Shown: piece by piece, positions 7,899 to 16,373 of the stretch
Numbering within the stretch: the first letter of the stretch is position 1
Layout: each line of letters opens with the position of its first letter
Origin: Pontibacterium sp049603715
Lineage (GTDB): Bacteria; Pseudomonadota; Gammaproteobacteria; Pseudomonadales; Balneatricaceae
Assembly: GCA_049603715.1 (NCBI GenBank)
Contig: JBMYSW010000007.1
Coordinates: 1-64,000 of the forward strand
Length of the DNA stretch: 64,000 nucleotides
Reading direction: 5' to 3'
Program-made: the position numbers and the translations under genes
Notes under the pieces: generated by a model
Told to the model about the DNA's origin: nothing
What the model saw: only the letters and a program-made list of their open reading frames with translations
Database searches by the model: none

Positions 7899-9863
7899 AT
7901 GAAATACCCTGCGTTAAAAACCTGCACGCTTGCCCTCGCCATTGCACTCGTGGGATGTGGCACTCAAGTTAAGCCCATCAGCGATGCCGAAATTACTGCC
8001 GCTCAGCAAAACGGCACGCTTGCCAGCCTTTACCAAGACTTATCAGCGCAATTAAAAGCCGACCCTAACAATGCGGGCCTGCTTGAGTCGCGTAACAAGG
8101 TAGGCTCGGCTCTTGGCCAAATTAAGCTGCAAGAGGTCATTGCCAGCATCCAAGCGGCACAAAACAGCGAAGGTTATTTACCCGCCCCTGCCGATGCCAA
8201 TATTCAACAGCAGGTTGCCGCTATCGCCGCAATTGACGGCATAGCCTACCAACAAGCCAGTAACGCGCTGGTAGAGGCACAAAACAAGCGCAACACCAAT
8301 ATCAACGGTTTAGCCCAACACTTTGCGCAACTGTCACCCATTGAATTGATTGAGCGAGAAAAAGCAGCGCTGGACATTTTTTCCCTAGACGCTGACCTAA
8401 ACGGCAAAATCGCCCGCTACAACACGCTGATCACCCAAGCGCTTAGCGATACACAGCAAGCCGTGAGCAACGACAATTTAAGTCGCGCTTCCAAAACATT
8501 AAAAGACCTCAGCCAAGTCCAACTGACCGCTGAGCAACTTAAAGACGTCAACGAAAGCTACTTTAGTGTTCAGATCTCTCAGCTCGAAGCCTATCAACAA
8601 CTGGGCGATGTAGAAGCGCTTTATGCGCTGATTGCCGAACTGGCCGCAGATTACCCTGCCCCTGAAAAGCAGCAAGCCTTGATGCCATACAGCTCAGAGC
8701 TTTTGCAGTACTTCGGTTTAATGGCGCAATCGGCCCAATCTGAAGACAGCTTGTTAGAAGCTTACCAACAGCTCATGCGCATCCAAGAGCTACGCAAACA
8801 TCTGCCTACCGATATCAGCGCTGGCACCATTGATAAAATCGCCACCACCGAGTTTGTATCGCAAGTCTTTACCTTGGCCCAAGACGCCTATGACACCCAA
8901 GAGTACGGCCTTGCCTTTGCTTACTTCCGTATCATCGACGACTTTGACGAAGACGCTGCATCTGCCACGCCAACTAAAGCGGCCCTATACAACAAAATCT
9001 TTGACTCAAGTGTGGTAAAACTCGCTGCCAGCGAATTTGACAGCCCAAGTAACGCCCCAGGTTTGGGCGCGCTTATTACCGCTTCACTGATCGAAAACTT
9101 TGTTAATGCCGACCATGCTGATATCCGCATTCTTGAGCGCGACAGTATGAACAGCATTCTTAAAGAACAAGAAATCAAAGCCCTACAAGAAGGCGGCGAA
9201 ATCAACCTATCGACTGCCGACTATTTGGTACAAGGCGCGGTGGTTGAGGCCAACGTCGATGAGTCTGAGCGCAGCATCAAGAAGACCAAACGCGTCGTTA
9301 CTGAAATCATCGAAACGCCAAACCCTGAGTATGCGGCTTGGCAAGCCATGACCGAGCAAGAGCGCTCCCGATCAGGTGCAACAGCGCCGGCTGAAACCCT
9401 TGAGAAAGAAGTCAAAGAAATGATCTCTTTCCGCGAAACCAACATTCGCAAGCTAGGTAGTGTTAGTACCTCTTTCCGTATGCTGGACCCCATCGCGGCA
9501 AAACTCCTGCACGCCGAAACCTTATCGGCTGAAGCGTTGCACGAGGGCCAAAGCATCGAAGGTGTAGAGATTGGTCTTTACACTCAAGAAGGCAGCAGCG
9601 CTGACTTGCCGCCAAGCACCGCAATTTTGCGTGACTTGGCCACACAGCAAGCCAATGAAATCGCCACAAAACTGGTCGATATGCTTAAAGATCCTGAAGT
9701 TCGCTACGCCGCCAACGCAGAGCGTTACATCGAAGCTGGGAACCCTAAAGCGGCTCTAATGGAGCTGGCTAAAGCCATTGTAATGAACGAGAAAAAAGCG
9801 CAAGACACTGCCGAGCCACTCGCTCAGCTTAAAGCCATTGCTCTTGACCAAAAGCCCTACTAA
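7899..9863 (+). CDS. CsgG-domain outer-membrane lipoprotein with long helical N-terminus
   Basis: A 654-residue predicted lipoprotein. The signal peptide ends in a lipobox (IALVGC, Cys20). Residues about 20-345 are an alpha-helical, probably TPR-like region. Residues about 365-600 look like a CsgG domain: a solvent-rich strand is followed by GLGALITASLIENF, then RILERDSMNSILKEQEIKAL, then LSTADYLVQGAVVEANV. These match in order the corresponding CsgG segments. The last 50 residues form a helix pair. CsgG itself is the curli secretion pore (about 277 residues), but no csgA/B/E/F genes are near. The next gene starts about 40 bp downstream, so an operon is likely. Exact role unknown. Confidence 0.8.
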   Translation: MKYPALKTCTLALAIALVGCGTQVKPISDAEITAAQQNGTLASLYQDLSAQLKADPNNAGLLESRNKVGSALGQIKLQEVIASIQAAQNSEGYLPAPADANIQQQVAAIAAIDGIAYQQASNALVEAQNKRNTNINGLAQHFAQLSPIELIEREKAALDIFSLDADLNGKIARYNTLITQALSDTQQAVSNDNLSRASKTLKDLSQVQLTAEQLKDVNESYFSVQISQLEAYQQLGDVEALYALIAELAADYPAPEKQQALMPYSSELLQYFGLMAQSAQSEDSLLEAYQQLMRIQELRKHLPTDISAGTIDKIATTEFVSQVFTLAQDAYDTQEYGLAFAYFRIIDDFDEDAASATPTKAALYNKIFDSSVVKLAASEFDSPSNAPGLGALITASLIENFVNADHADIRILERDSMNSILKEQEIKALQEGGEINLSTADYLVQGAVVEANVDESERSIKKTKRVVTEIIETPNPEYAAWQAMTEQERSRSGATAPAETLEKEVKEMISFRETNIRKLGSVSTSFRMLDPIAAKLLHAETLSAEALHEGQSIEGVEIGLYTQEGSSADLPPSTAILRDLATQQANEIATKLVDMLKDPEVRYAANAERYIEAGNPKAALMELAKAIVMNEKKAQDTAEPLAQLKAIALDQKPY

Positions 9864-9905
9864 GGGCTTTTGGGTTTCGTACACGACATAAAAATAGGTA
9901 AGTTT

Positions 9906-12836
9906 ATGCGACGCTTTCGTCCCTGCCATCGCGCGCTTTCTGGGCTCTTGATGCTAGCCACCCTTGCTTGGTCGCCAATATCCAGCGCCCAAGAAGGCAA
10001 AAGCCTGATCGAAAACATCAAACAAAACGGTGCCGTTGAGGGCGTTGTTAATGCGCTGGGCGTCGTCGCAGACACCACCCAAAAAATTGTTGGCCTTAAA
10101 GGCGTTCCCGAGCGCATTGCCGTATTGCCCGCAACCGGCCAAGGCGAGGAAAGCGAACGCCAAGACATTAGTAACGCCTTACACAATATTTTGGGTACCA
10201 GCCGCTACACGCTGCTCAAACCACACCAAGTCGAGTTTGGCATTCAGCGAGCCGAAGTCACCGAAAACAAACCCTTCGCGCAAATTAGTGATGAGGCGCT
10301 GGCCACAGCACTGGGCGTAGACGGTCTACTTCATGTCAATGTCGATACCATCGACAAGGTTTACGCAGCGGCCTACGCCCATTACGAAATTGAGGTGTCG
10401 GTCTCTCTTTACAGTAAACAAGCTAAAAAAATTATTTGGCAGCACAAAGAATCCATCATCGAACGCGAAGGTGGTGTATCTCTTAACCCACTGGGTATTA
10501 TCGCCACAGCAGTAACCTCAGCCTCTTTGTTATCTGAGGCCACAAGGCTACAGCTCATTGACCAACTGGCTCGACAGTTTGCCGATGTCATTCCAGAGCC
10601 AGCAGGTGCGCAACGCATTCAACCCCCAGCAATCGCATTGGCCCTATCGAACAACGCCGACGGCCCTTTCCGCACAGGCGATGAAATCACCGTATTAATG
10701 GAAGCCGAGCAAGGCCTAGTCGCCAGCTTTTCTTTGGGTGCCATCAGCAATATCGCGCTGAATGAACAAACTCCGGGCAACTACTCAGGGCGCTACGTGG
10801 TCAAAGCAGGTGAAAACTGGGACGATGCCGTCATTGAAATCAGTGCCACCCGCCCCTCCGATAAAGCCAATACCTTGTGGCGATTATCAGGCCGCGTCGC
10901 AGTGGACACCGTGGCACCTCCAGAGCTGAGCTCACTCACAGGCTATGCGATTCCCGGCGGCATCCAGCTTAGCTGGAATAACGACACAGATGCAGGTACC
11001 GAAATTGGTTACCATATCGAGCGCGCCGATATCCTCATTGGCGAATACGAAAGCATTGCTACAGCGTCGATTAACAGCTTTGTGGATAAAAACACCCAAA
11101 TCGGCCACACCTATGTGTATCGCGTTAGGCCCATCGACCAAGCGGGTAACAAAGCTGCTGCCAAAACCACTACTGTAAGTGTGGTAAAGCCCGGCCCGAC
11201 CCAAGTGGCAAGTGTCATCAACACACCCACGGTTTGGTCAGCCCTCGGAAGCCCCTACCTAGTCAACGGTAAAGTCACCATCGAACCCAGCGCCCAGCTA
11301 CGCGTTGAGCCGGGTACGCGTATCGAAATTGCCGATAACAGCCTCATCAAAGTGTTGGGCAAAGTTCAGTTACTCGGCAGCCCAGATGCCAATATCACCT
11401 TTGACGGGAACAACTACGCCCTAAGCGTAGAAAACACCCCGGTTCAGAGTGAGGCGTGGCGCCATTTGCGCTTCAACGGTAGCGGTAACCAGCTCACCGT
11501 CGAAAACGCCGATCTCTCAATCGAAAACGCCAACAGTAACGGCGTTACCTTCACTGCAGGTCGTAATGGCCACTTGCGATTAGAGCAAGCCACCGTCACC
11601 AACTCAGGCACAGCAGTCAGCCTCACTGGCGGTCGCATTACCCTAAACAACACTGAAATTCGCCGCTCGAGTGTGGGGATTGATGTGGTAAGCAGTGATG
11701 CCGAGCAGCCCATCACCGCAGTGCAAAGTCGCCTAAGCCAAAACGACATCCATATTCGTTCTGCTGTACCCGTGTCCGTCGCAAATATTGAAATTACTTC
11801 CGACAGTTACCAAGAAGCCATGGCTAAAATGAGCGGCCCAGTCAGCATTGACTGGCAGTCTCTGGGTGCAGAAAAAAACTTGCAGTTACCTTGGTTAATT
11901 CAGCGCTGGGAAACGATTAACCCACTACTCGAAAGCAAAAACTGGGACAAGGCGCACCAAGAGCTCGCCAAGCTCAACACCCAAGAAGAGCACCCATTGC
12001 AGGTGGTTATTTCTTGGCTTTCGAGCGGTACTTTGCCTGCCACTGCGCCTAGCACACCGTTTTTAAGCAAGGTGTACAAAGCCATTCAAAGCAACAGTAA
12101 CTTAGGGATTTATGTACAGCCACTGCAGGTTCCGAACAAAAGCGCCCTCTTGTCGAGTACACCCGTGGTGCTTAAGCAGGCCAGCAGTCGTTTTACCAAG
12201 TCGTTTTTAAACGACAAATTTGCCGCTCAAAAGCGCGAAAAAGCCTTTCAAACCGCCTTGGGCTCACCACTTAACGACAGCCTGATTGGCAGTGACATTG
12301 GCTACAAAAACAACCAAGGGCTCACGAGCCAAATTTGGGTGGTACAAGTGTATGACGACGACCTGATGACTCACCTCTTAAGCTCTGCAGGCTTAGTACA
12401 ACGACAGCGTGCCAACTTTGTGGTGGCCTTTGCGGCCAGTGGCGGCGGTGACGATATTCTCAAGCGAGAAGTGTTTGCTGCTCTTGATCAACAAAACATC
12501 CCGTTTATCGACCTGAGCAACACGCCTCCGGCTCAATGGCACAGCCAAGCCAAAGCTAAGGGTGCGGCTTTGATGATCAACGCCCGACTCGCAACGTCGA
12601 GCTCGACATCCACGCTGACCAAAAACCTTGAGGTGATTTCAACGTCACTCAATATTAAATTTGAGTCTACCCACTCAGGCGAGGTGCTGGGTTCACTGAA
12701 TAAACGTGCCAGTGCCAGTACCTTTAAAAACTCTGGCGGTACTGACCGAGTAGTCACCGAAGCCTTTACTGGTGTTTCAGAGCGTTTTACCAACGATATT
12801 TACCGCCTCGAAAAACAAGCGGCTGGCCCTCGTTAA
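9906..12836 (+). CDS. Large secreted modular protein: GNA1162-like, FN3-like, beta-helix
   Basis: 976 residues from the ATG at 9906, chosen because it begins a clean signal peptide (cleavage after SPISSA) behind an AGGTAAG site; an upstream in-frame start at 9870 would bury it. Order of parts: residues about 55-235 resemble the DUF799/GNA1162 lipoprotein fold (IAVLPATG, LGVDGLLHVNVDTIDKVYAA, KKIIWQHKESI). Next comes a DUF4384-like strand region (RTGDEITVLMEAE). An FN3-like domain follows (SSLTGYAIPGGIQLSWNN to AYVYRVRPIDQAGNKA-like strands). A right-handed beta-helix follows (about 430-620, runs of LTVENADL and GRITLNNTEI type). The C-terminal domain resembles FlgT/CsgG-type lipoprotein folds (GAALMINARLATSSS, HSGEVLGSLNKRAS). 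Domain names are from pattern recognition only. Likely acts in the periplasm or at the outer membrane with the preceding CsgG-like lipoprotein. Confidence 0.72.
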   Translation: MRRFRPCHRALSGLLMLATLAWSPISSAQEGKSLIENIKQNGAVEGVVNALGVVADTTQKIVGLKGVPERIAVLPATGQGEESERQDISNALHNILGTSRYTLLKPHQVEFGIQRAEVTENKPFAQISDEALATALGVDGLLHVNVDTIDKVYAAAYAHYEIEVSVSLYSKQAKKIIWQHKESIIEREGGVSLNPLGIIATAVTSASLLSEATRLQLIDQLARQFADVIPEPAGAQRIQPPAIALALSNNADGPFRTGDEITVLMEAEQGLVASFSLGAISNIALNEQTPGNYSGRYVVKAGENWDDAVIEISATRPSDKANTLWRLSGRVAVDTVAPPELSSLTGYAIPGGIQLSWNNDTDAGTEIGYHIERADILIGEYESIATASINSFVDKNTQIGHTYVYRVRPIDQAGNKAAAKTTTVSVVKPGPTQVASVINTPTVWSALGSPYLVNGKVTIEPSAQLRVEPGTRIEIADNSLIKVLGKVQLLGSPDANITFDGNNYALSVENTPVQSEAWRHLRFNGSGNQLTVENADLSIENANSNGVTFTAGRNGHLRLEQATVTNSGTAVSLTGGRITLNNTEIRRSSVGIDVVSSDAEQPITAVQSRLSQNDIHIRSAVPVSVANIEITSDSYQEAMAKMSGPVSIDWQSLGAEKNLQLPWLIQRWETINPLLESKNWDKAHQELAKLNTQEEHPLQVVISWLSSGTLPATAPSTPFLSKVYKAIQSNSNLGIYVQPLQVPNKSALLSSTPVVLKQASSRFTKSFLNDKFAAQKREKAFQTALGSPLNDSLIGSDIGYKNNQGLTSQIWVVQVYDDDLMTHLLSSAGLVQRQRANFVVAFAASGGGDDILKREVFAALDQQNIPFIDLSNTPPAQWHSQAKAKGAALMINARLATSSSTSTLTKNLEVISTSLNIKFESTHSGEVLGSLNKRASASTFKNSGGTDRVVTEAFTGVSERFTNDIYRLEKQAAGPR

Positions 12837-12878
12837 CTAGGCAAACGGCGCTCACGCTCGCATTAAACTGACCGACAC

Positions 12879-12916
12879 AAAAAAGCCGCCCTAAACACAG
12901 TTTAGGGCGGCTTTTT
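12879..12916. terminator. Bidirectional terminator between the beta-helix gene and fba
   Basis: AAAAAAGCCGCCCTAAA pairs with TTTAGGGCGGCTTTTT around a 5-base loop. A and T tracts on both sides let it serve both convergent genes. Confidence 0.9.
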
Positions 12917-12941
12917 ATCAGAGGGTCAACCTCAACACAGC

Positions 12942-13979
12942 TTACTCGTAAAAAGCAGCCATATCTTCAAGTGACTTCACTTTGATCTTAGACGCTTGGC
13001 CAGCAGCACCAAAGGCTTCGTAACGCGCAGCACTAATAGCGCTCATCGCTTCTACGGTTTTCTTCAGGTATTTACGTGGGTCAAACTCAGCTGGGTTTTC
13101 AGCCATAAAGCGACGAATCGCACCGGTCGACGCTAGGCGTAGGTCGGTATCGATGTTTACTTTACGTACGCCGTGCTTGATGCCTTCTACGATTTGCTCA
13201 ACTGGCACACCGTAAGTTTCAGGAATCTCGCCACCAAATTCATTAATCACAGCCAACCAGTCTTGTGGCACAGACGAAGAGCCGTGCATTACAAGGTGGG
13301 TGTTAGGAATGCTTTCGTGAATCGCTTTGATGCGGTCAATCGCCAAGATGTCACCTGTTGGCGGACGGGTGAACTTGTAAGCGCCGTGCGAAGTACCACA
13401 CGCAATTGCGAGGGCATCTACGCCAGTTTTAGCAACAAAGTCTTTTGCTTCGTCTGGGTCAGTTAGCATTTGGTCATGAGACAAGATGCCTTCTGCGCCC
13501 ACACCATCTTCTTCGCCTGCTTGTCCTGTTTCTAATGAACCTAGGCAACCTAGCTCACCTTCAACAGATACGCCACACGCGTGCGCCATTTCAACGGTAC
13601 GACGGGTTACGTCCACGTTGTACTCGTAGCTTGATGGCGTTTTACCGTCAGACATCAACGAGCCGTCCATCATTACTGATGAGAAGCCCATTGCGATTGA
13701 ACGCTGACAAACCGATGGCGAGGTGCCGTGGTCTTGGTGCATACAAATAGGAATATGAGGAAACTCATCAATTGCTGCCAAAATCATATGGCGCAAAAAG
13801 TTAGAACCCGCATATTTACGCGCGCCTGCTGACGCCTGAACAATCACAGGAGAGTCGGTTTTGCTTGCCGCTTCCATAATGGCGCGCATTTGCTCTAGGT
13901 TGTTCACGTTAAACGCAGGTAGACCGTAACCATGCTCTGCAGCATGATCCAGTAACTGCCGCATTGATACCAGTGCCAT
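12942..13979 (-). CDS. fba: Fructose-bisphosphate aldolase, class II
   Basis: Zinc-dependent aldolase interconverting fructose 1,6-bisphosphate with dihydroxyacetone phosphate and glyceraldehyde 3-phosphate. The 345-residue protein carries the metal and substrate blocks MHQDHG (about 80-85), VEGELGCLGSLE, ACGTSHGAYKF, LVMHGSSSVP and VNIDTDLRLA. These features fit the subtype found beside pgk in Calvin-cycle-type and many gammaproteobacterial loci. The start has an AGAGGT site in the leader (TTTAGAGGTATAAC). It is last in tkt-epd-pgk-fba, 47 bp after pgk, and ends at a shared bidirectional terminator. Confidence 0.96.
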   Translation of the reverse strand: MALVSMRQLLDHAAEHGYGLPAFNVNNLEQMRAIMEAASKTDSPVIVQASAGARKYAGSNFLRHMILAAIDEFPHIPICMHQDHGTSPSVCQRSIAMGFSSVMMDGSLMSDGKTPSSYEYNVDVTRRTVEMAHACGVSVEGELGCLGSLETGQAGEEDGVGAEGILSHDQMLTDPDEAKDFVAKTGVDALAIACGTSHGAYKFTRPPTGDILAIDRIKAIHESIPNTHLVMHGSSSVPQDWLAVINEFGGEIPETYGVPVEQIVEGIKHGVRKVNIDTDLRLASTGAIRRFMAENPAEFDPRKYLKKTVEAMSAISAARYEAFGAAGQASKIKVKSLEDMAAFYE

Positions 13980-14026
13980 GTTATACCTCTAAATTTGTCC
14001 CAATAGTTATCACATAGACCAGAGCG

Positions 14027-15193
14027 TTATTGAGCCGCGCGCGTCTCCAGTATCGCTACCGCAGGAAGTTTTTTGCCTTCTACAAATTCCAAGAAAGCAC
14101 CACCGCCTGTCGAGATGTAGGATACATCGTCCGCAATGTTATATTTATCAACGGCTGCAAGGGTGTCACCGCCACCAGCAATAGAGAAAGCTGCGCTTTT
14201 TGCAATTGCCAGAGAAACAGTTTTAGTACCCTCACCAAACTGGTCAAACTCAAATACGCCCACAGGGCCATTCCAAATAATGGTGCCTGCAGTTTCGAGT
14301 AGTTTCGCCAAATTGGCAGCTGACTCTGGACCAATATCCAAAATCATATCGTCGTCTGAAACGTCATCAACTGACTTCACTACAGCTTCTGCTGTTTCAG
14401 AGAATTCAGTTGCCACCACCACATCAACAGGCAACGGAATGTTTACCTTGCTCATGAGTTCGGTTGCAACAGGAATAAGGTCGTGCTCACACAATGACTT
14501 GCCTACAGGCTTACCTGCAGCCGCAAGGAAGGTGTTTGCGATACCGCCACCCACAATCAACTGATCCACTTGATCAGAAAGGGCCGTCAGTACTTCAAGC
14601 TTGGTTGATACTTTAGAGCCACCAACAATCGCAGCCAATGGGCGCGCAGGCTCATCAAGGGCTTTGCCAAGGGCTTCTAGCTCACCAGACAATAGCGGGC
14701 CAGCACACGCAACCGGTGCGAATTGTGCAACACCGTGAGTCGATGCTTGGGCGCGGTGCGCAGTACCAAATGCGTCCATTACATAGACGTCACAAAGCGC
14801 CGCCATTTTTTGCGACAAATCTTCGTTGTTTTTCTTTTCGCCTGTGTTAAAGCGAACGTTTTCAAGCAGAACGACTTGGCCTTCAGCCACGTCAAAACCA
14901 CCGTCTAGCCAGTCTTTTACCAAAGGTACTTCAATGTCGAGCAACTTAGAAAGGTGCGCTGCAACAGGTGCCAATGAGAACTGCTCATCGTATTCACCCT
15001 CAGTTGGACGACCAAGGTGTGACATCAACATCACTTTAGCGCCCGCTTCAATGGCTAGCTTGATGGTAGGTAGTGCTGCGCGAATCCGTGCGTCAGAGGC
15101 TACAACACCGTTTTTTACAGGGACGTTTAAGTCTTCACGGATAAGAACGCGCTTTGCGCTCAAATCCAAGTCTGTCATTTTAATTACGCTCAT
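14027..15193 (-). CDS. pgk: Phosphoglycerate kinase
   Basis: Transfers phosphate between 1,3-bisphosphoglycerate and ADP. The protein has 388 residues from the ATG at 15193 (MSVIKMTDLDLSAKRVLIRE), matching E. coli Pgk (387). N-terminal substrate residues lie in REDLNVPVKNG and MSHLGRP. The C-terminal nucleotide domain shows VGGSKVSTKLEVL, WNGPVGVFE and the final GGGDTLAAV and STGGGAFLEF loops. The reading frame extends further upstream but those codons have no homologous match. It lies between epd (102 bp upstream) and fba (47 bp downstream). Confidence 0.97.
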   Translation of the reverse strand: MSVIKMTDLDLSAKRVLIREDLNVPVKNGVVASDARIRAALPTIKLAIEAGAKVMLMSHLGRPTEGEYDEQFSLAPVAAHLSKLLDIEVPLVKDWLDGGFDVAEGQVVLLENVRFNTGEKKNNEDLSQKMAALCDVYVMDAFGTAHRAQASTHGVAQFAPVACAGPLLSGELEALGKALDEPARPLAAIVGGSKVSTKLEVLTALSDQVDQLIVGGGIANTFLAAAGKPVGKSLCEHDLIPVATELMSKVNIPLPVDVVVATEFSETAEAVVKSVDDVSDDDMILDIGPESAANLAKLLETAGTIIWNGPVGVFEFDQFGEGTKTVSLAIAKSAAFSIAGGGDTLAAVDKYNIADDVSYISTGGGAFLEFVEGKKLPAVAILETRAAQ

Positions 15194-15295
15194 CAATGAG
15201 TCCTGCTCGCTTTTATATTTAAACTGGCGTACATCTGTGCAACAAGGCACCCGCCAAGTGTGAAATTGTATCAATCAAACGATTGATTGTATAAG

Positions 15296-16312
15296 TTAAT
15301 GCTTTGCCAACCAGTAGCGCCCAACGTCGAGCATGCGATTTGCGAACCCCCATTCGTTATCAAACCAACACATAAGCTTGATAAGCGAGCCGTTAGACAC
15401 CTTGGTTTGGGTGCCGTCGACAATACAAGAGCGAGGGTCACCATTAAAATCTACCGAGGCATGTGGTTCTTGAGTGTACCCCATAATACCGTGCAGCGGT
15501 CCTTGCCCTGCACCCTGTAAGAGCGCATTCACTGCATCTTTATCGGTCAAGGTACGAACATTTACCGACAAATCCATGACAGAAACGTTAATCGTTGGTA
15601 CTCGCACGTGCAAGCATTCAAAAACGCCCTCTAGGTGCGGCATTAAACGATTAATTCCCTTATCCAGCCCCGTATCTACCGGAATAATCGACTGCAAAGC
15701 ACTGCGCGTTAAGCGCAAGTCGGTTTGGTGATAGCTATCAATCACTGGCTGGTCATTCATCGCCGAGTGAATCGTGGTCGTCACCCCGTTTACAATCCCA
15801 AAGGCTTCATCAAGCAAATTTAATACCGGAACCAAGCAATTGGTGGTACACGACGCGGCTGACACCACTTGGTGCTGCCCTTGTATCTGTTGATGGTTAA
15901 AGCCATAAACAACGGTGGCATCCACTTCGGCTGTGGCCGGTTGCGAAAACAATAGGCGCTTGGCCCCCGCATCTAAATGCAACTGCGCTTCGCTGCGTTC
16001 TTTGATACTGCCAGAGCACTCTAAGACCAAATCAACGTCCAGCTCAGCCCAAGGCAGCTTGCTTGGATCTGGCTCATTTAACACTTTAATTGCGTCGTTA
16101 TTGATCAACAAGTAGCCATTAGACGAGGATACATCGGCGGGGAATCGTCCATGGGTCGTATCATAACGGGTCAAATAGGTCACTGTGGCCAAGTCAGAAA
16201 GTTCGTTGATCGCCACAACTTTAAAGTCGTCGCGAAACGGCGAACGATAAATCGCCCGCAAAACACTCTGGCCAATACGCCCATAACCATTAATCGCAAT
16301 GTTAAACGCCAT
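15296..16312 (-). CDS. epd: Erythrose-4-phosphate dehydrogenase (GAPDH family)
   Basis: A 338-residue glyceraldehyde-3-phosphate dehydrogenase-fold protein: NAD motif INGYGRIGQ (about 7-15), catalytic Cys155 in SAASCTTNC, catalytic His in TTIHSAM. It is called epd rather than gapA because of AINE (Glu where GAPDH has Asp), the HSAMNDQPVID block and the position upstream of pgk and fba, all as in E. coli. Epd makes 4-phosphoerythronate for the pyridoxal phosphate pathway, but GAPDH activity cannot be excluded. A hairpin lies between it and tkt. Confidence 0.9.
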   Translation of the reverse strand: MAFNIAINGYGRIGQSVLRAIYRSPFRDDFKVVAINELSDLATVTYLTRYDTTHGRFPADVSSSNGYLLINNDAIKVLNEPDPSKLPWAELDVDLVLECSGSIKERSEAQLHLDAGAKRLLFSQPATAEVDATVVYGFNHQQIQGQHQVVSAASCTTNCLVPVLNLLDEAFGIVNGVTTTIHSAMNDQPVIDSYHQTDLRLTRSALQSIIPVDTGLDKGINRLMPHLEGVFECLHVRVPTINVSVMDLSVNVRTLTDKDAVNALLQGAGQGPLHGIMGYTQEPHASVDFNGDPRSCIVDGTQTKVSNGSLIKLMCWFDNEWGFANRMLDVGRYWLAKH

Positions 16313-16322
16313 TCACTTCACC

Positions 16323-16348
16323 AAAAAAGGCTACCGAGGTAGCCTTTT
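16323..16348 (-). terminator. Hairpin terminator between tkt and epd
   Basis: On the minus strand AAAAGGCTACC pairs with GGTAGCCTTTTTT around a 3-base loop. It lies 25 bp after the tkt stop and only about 10 bp before the epd start, so epd transcription must read through it or start inside tkt. Confidence 0.8.
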
Positions 16349-16373
16349 AACTTTGAGTTATACCTTCAAAGGC

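Noticed and set aside
7899..12836. Curli secretion operon
   Set aside because: Only the CsgG-type domain is shared. There are no csgA, csgB, csgE or csgF-like genes and the lipoprotein is more than twice the length of CsgG.
14826..15263. 145-codon plus-strand frame opposite pgk
   Set aside because: It is antisense to well-conserved pgk sequence and its translation has no coherent composition; it is a shadow of the real gene.
15296..16312. Calling the GAPDH-family gene gapA
   Set aside because: AINE in the NAD region, HSAMNDQPVID and the epd-pgk-fba order favour Epd, though GAPDH activity cannot be excluded from sequence.
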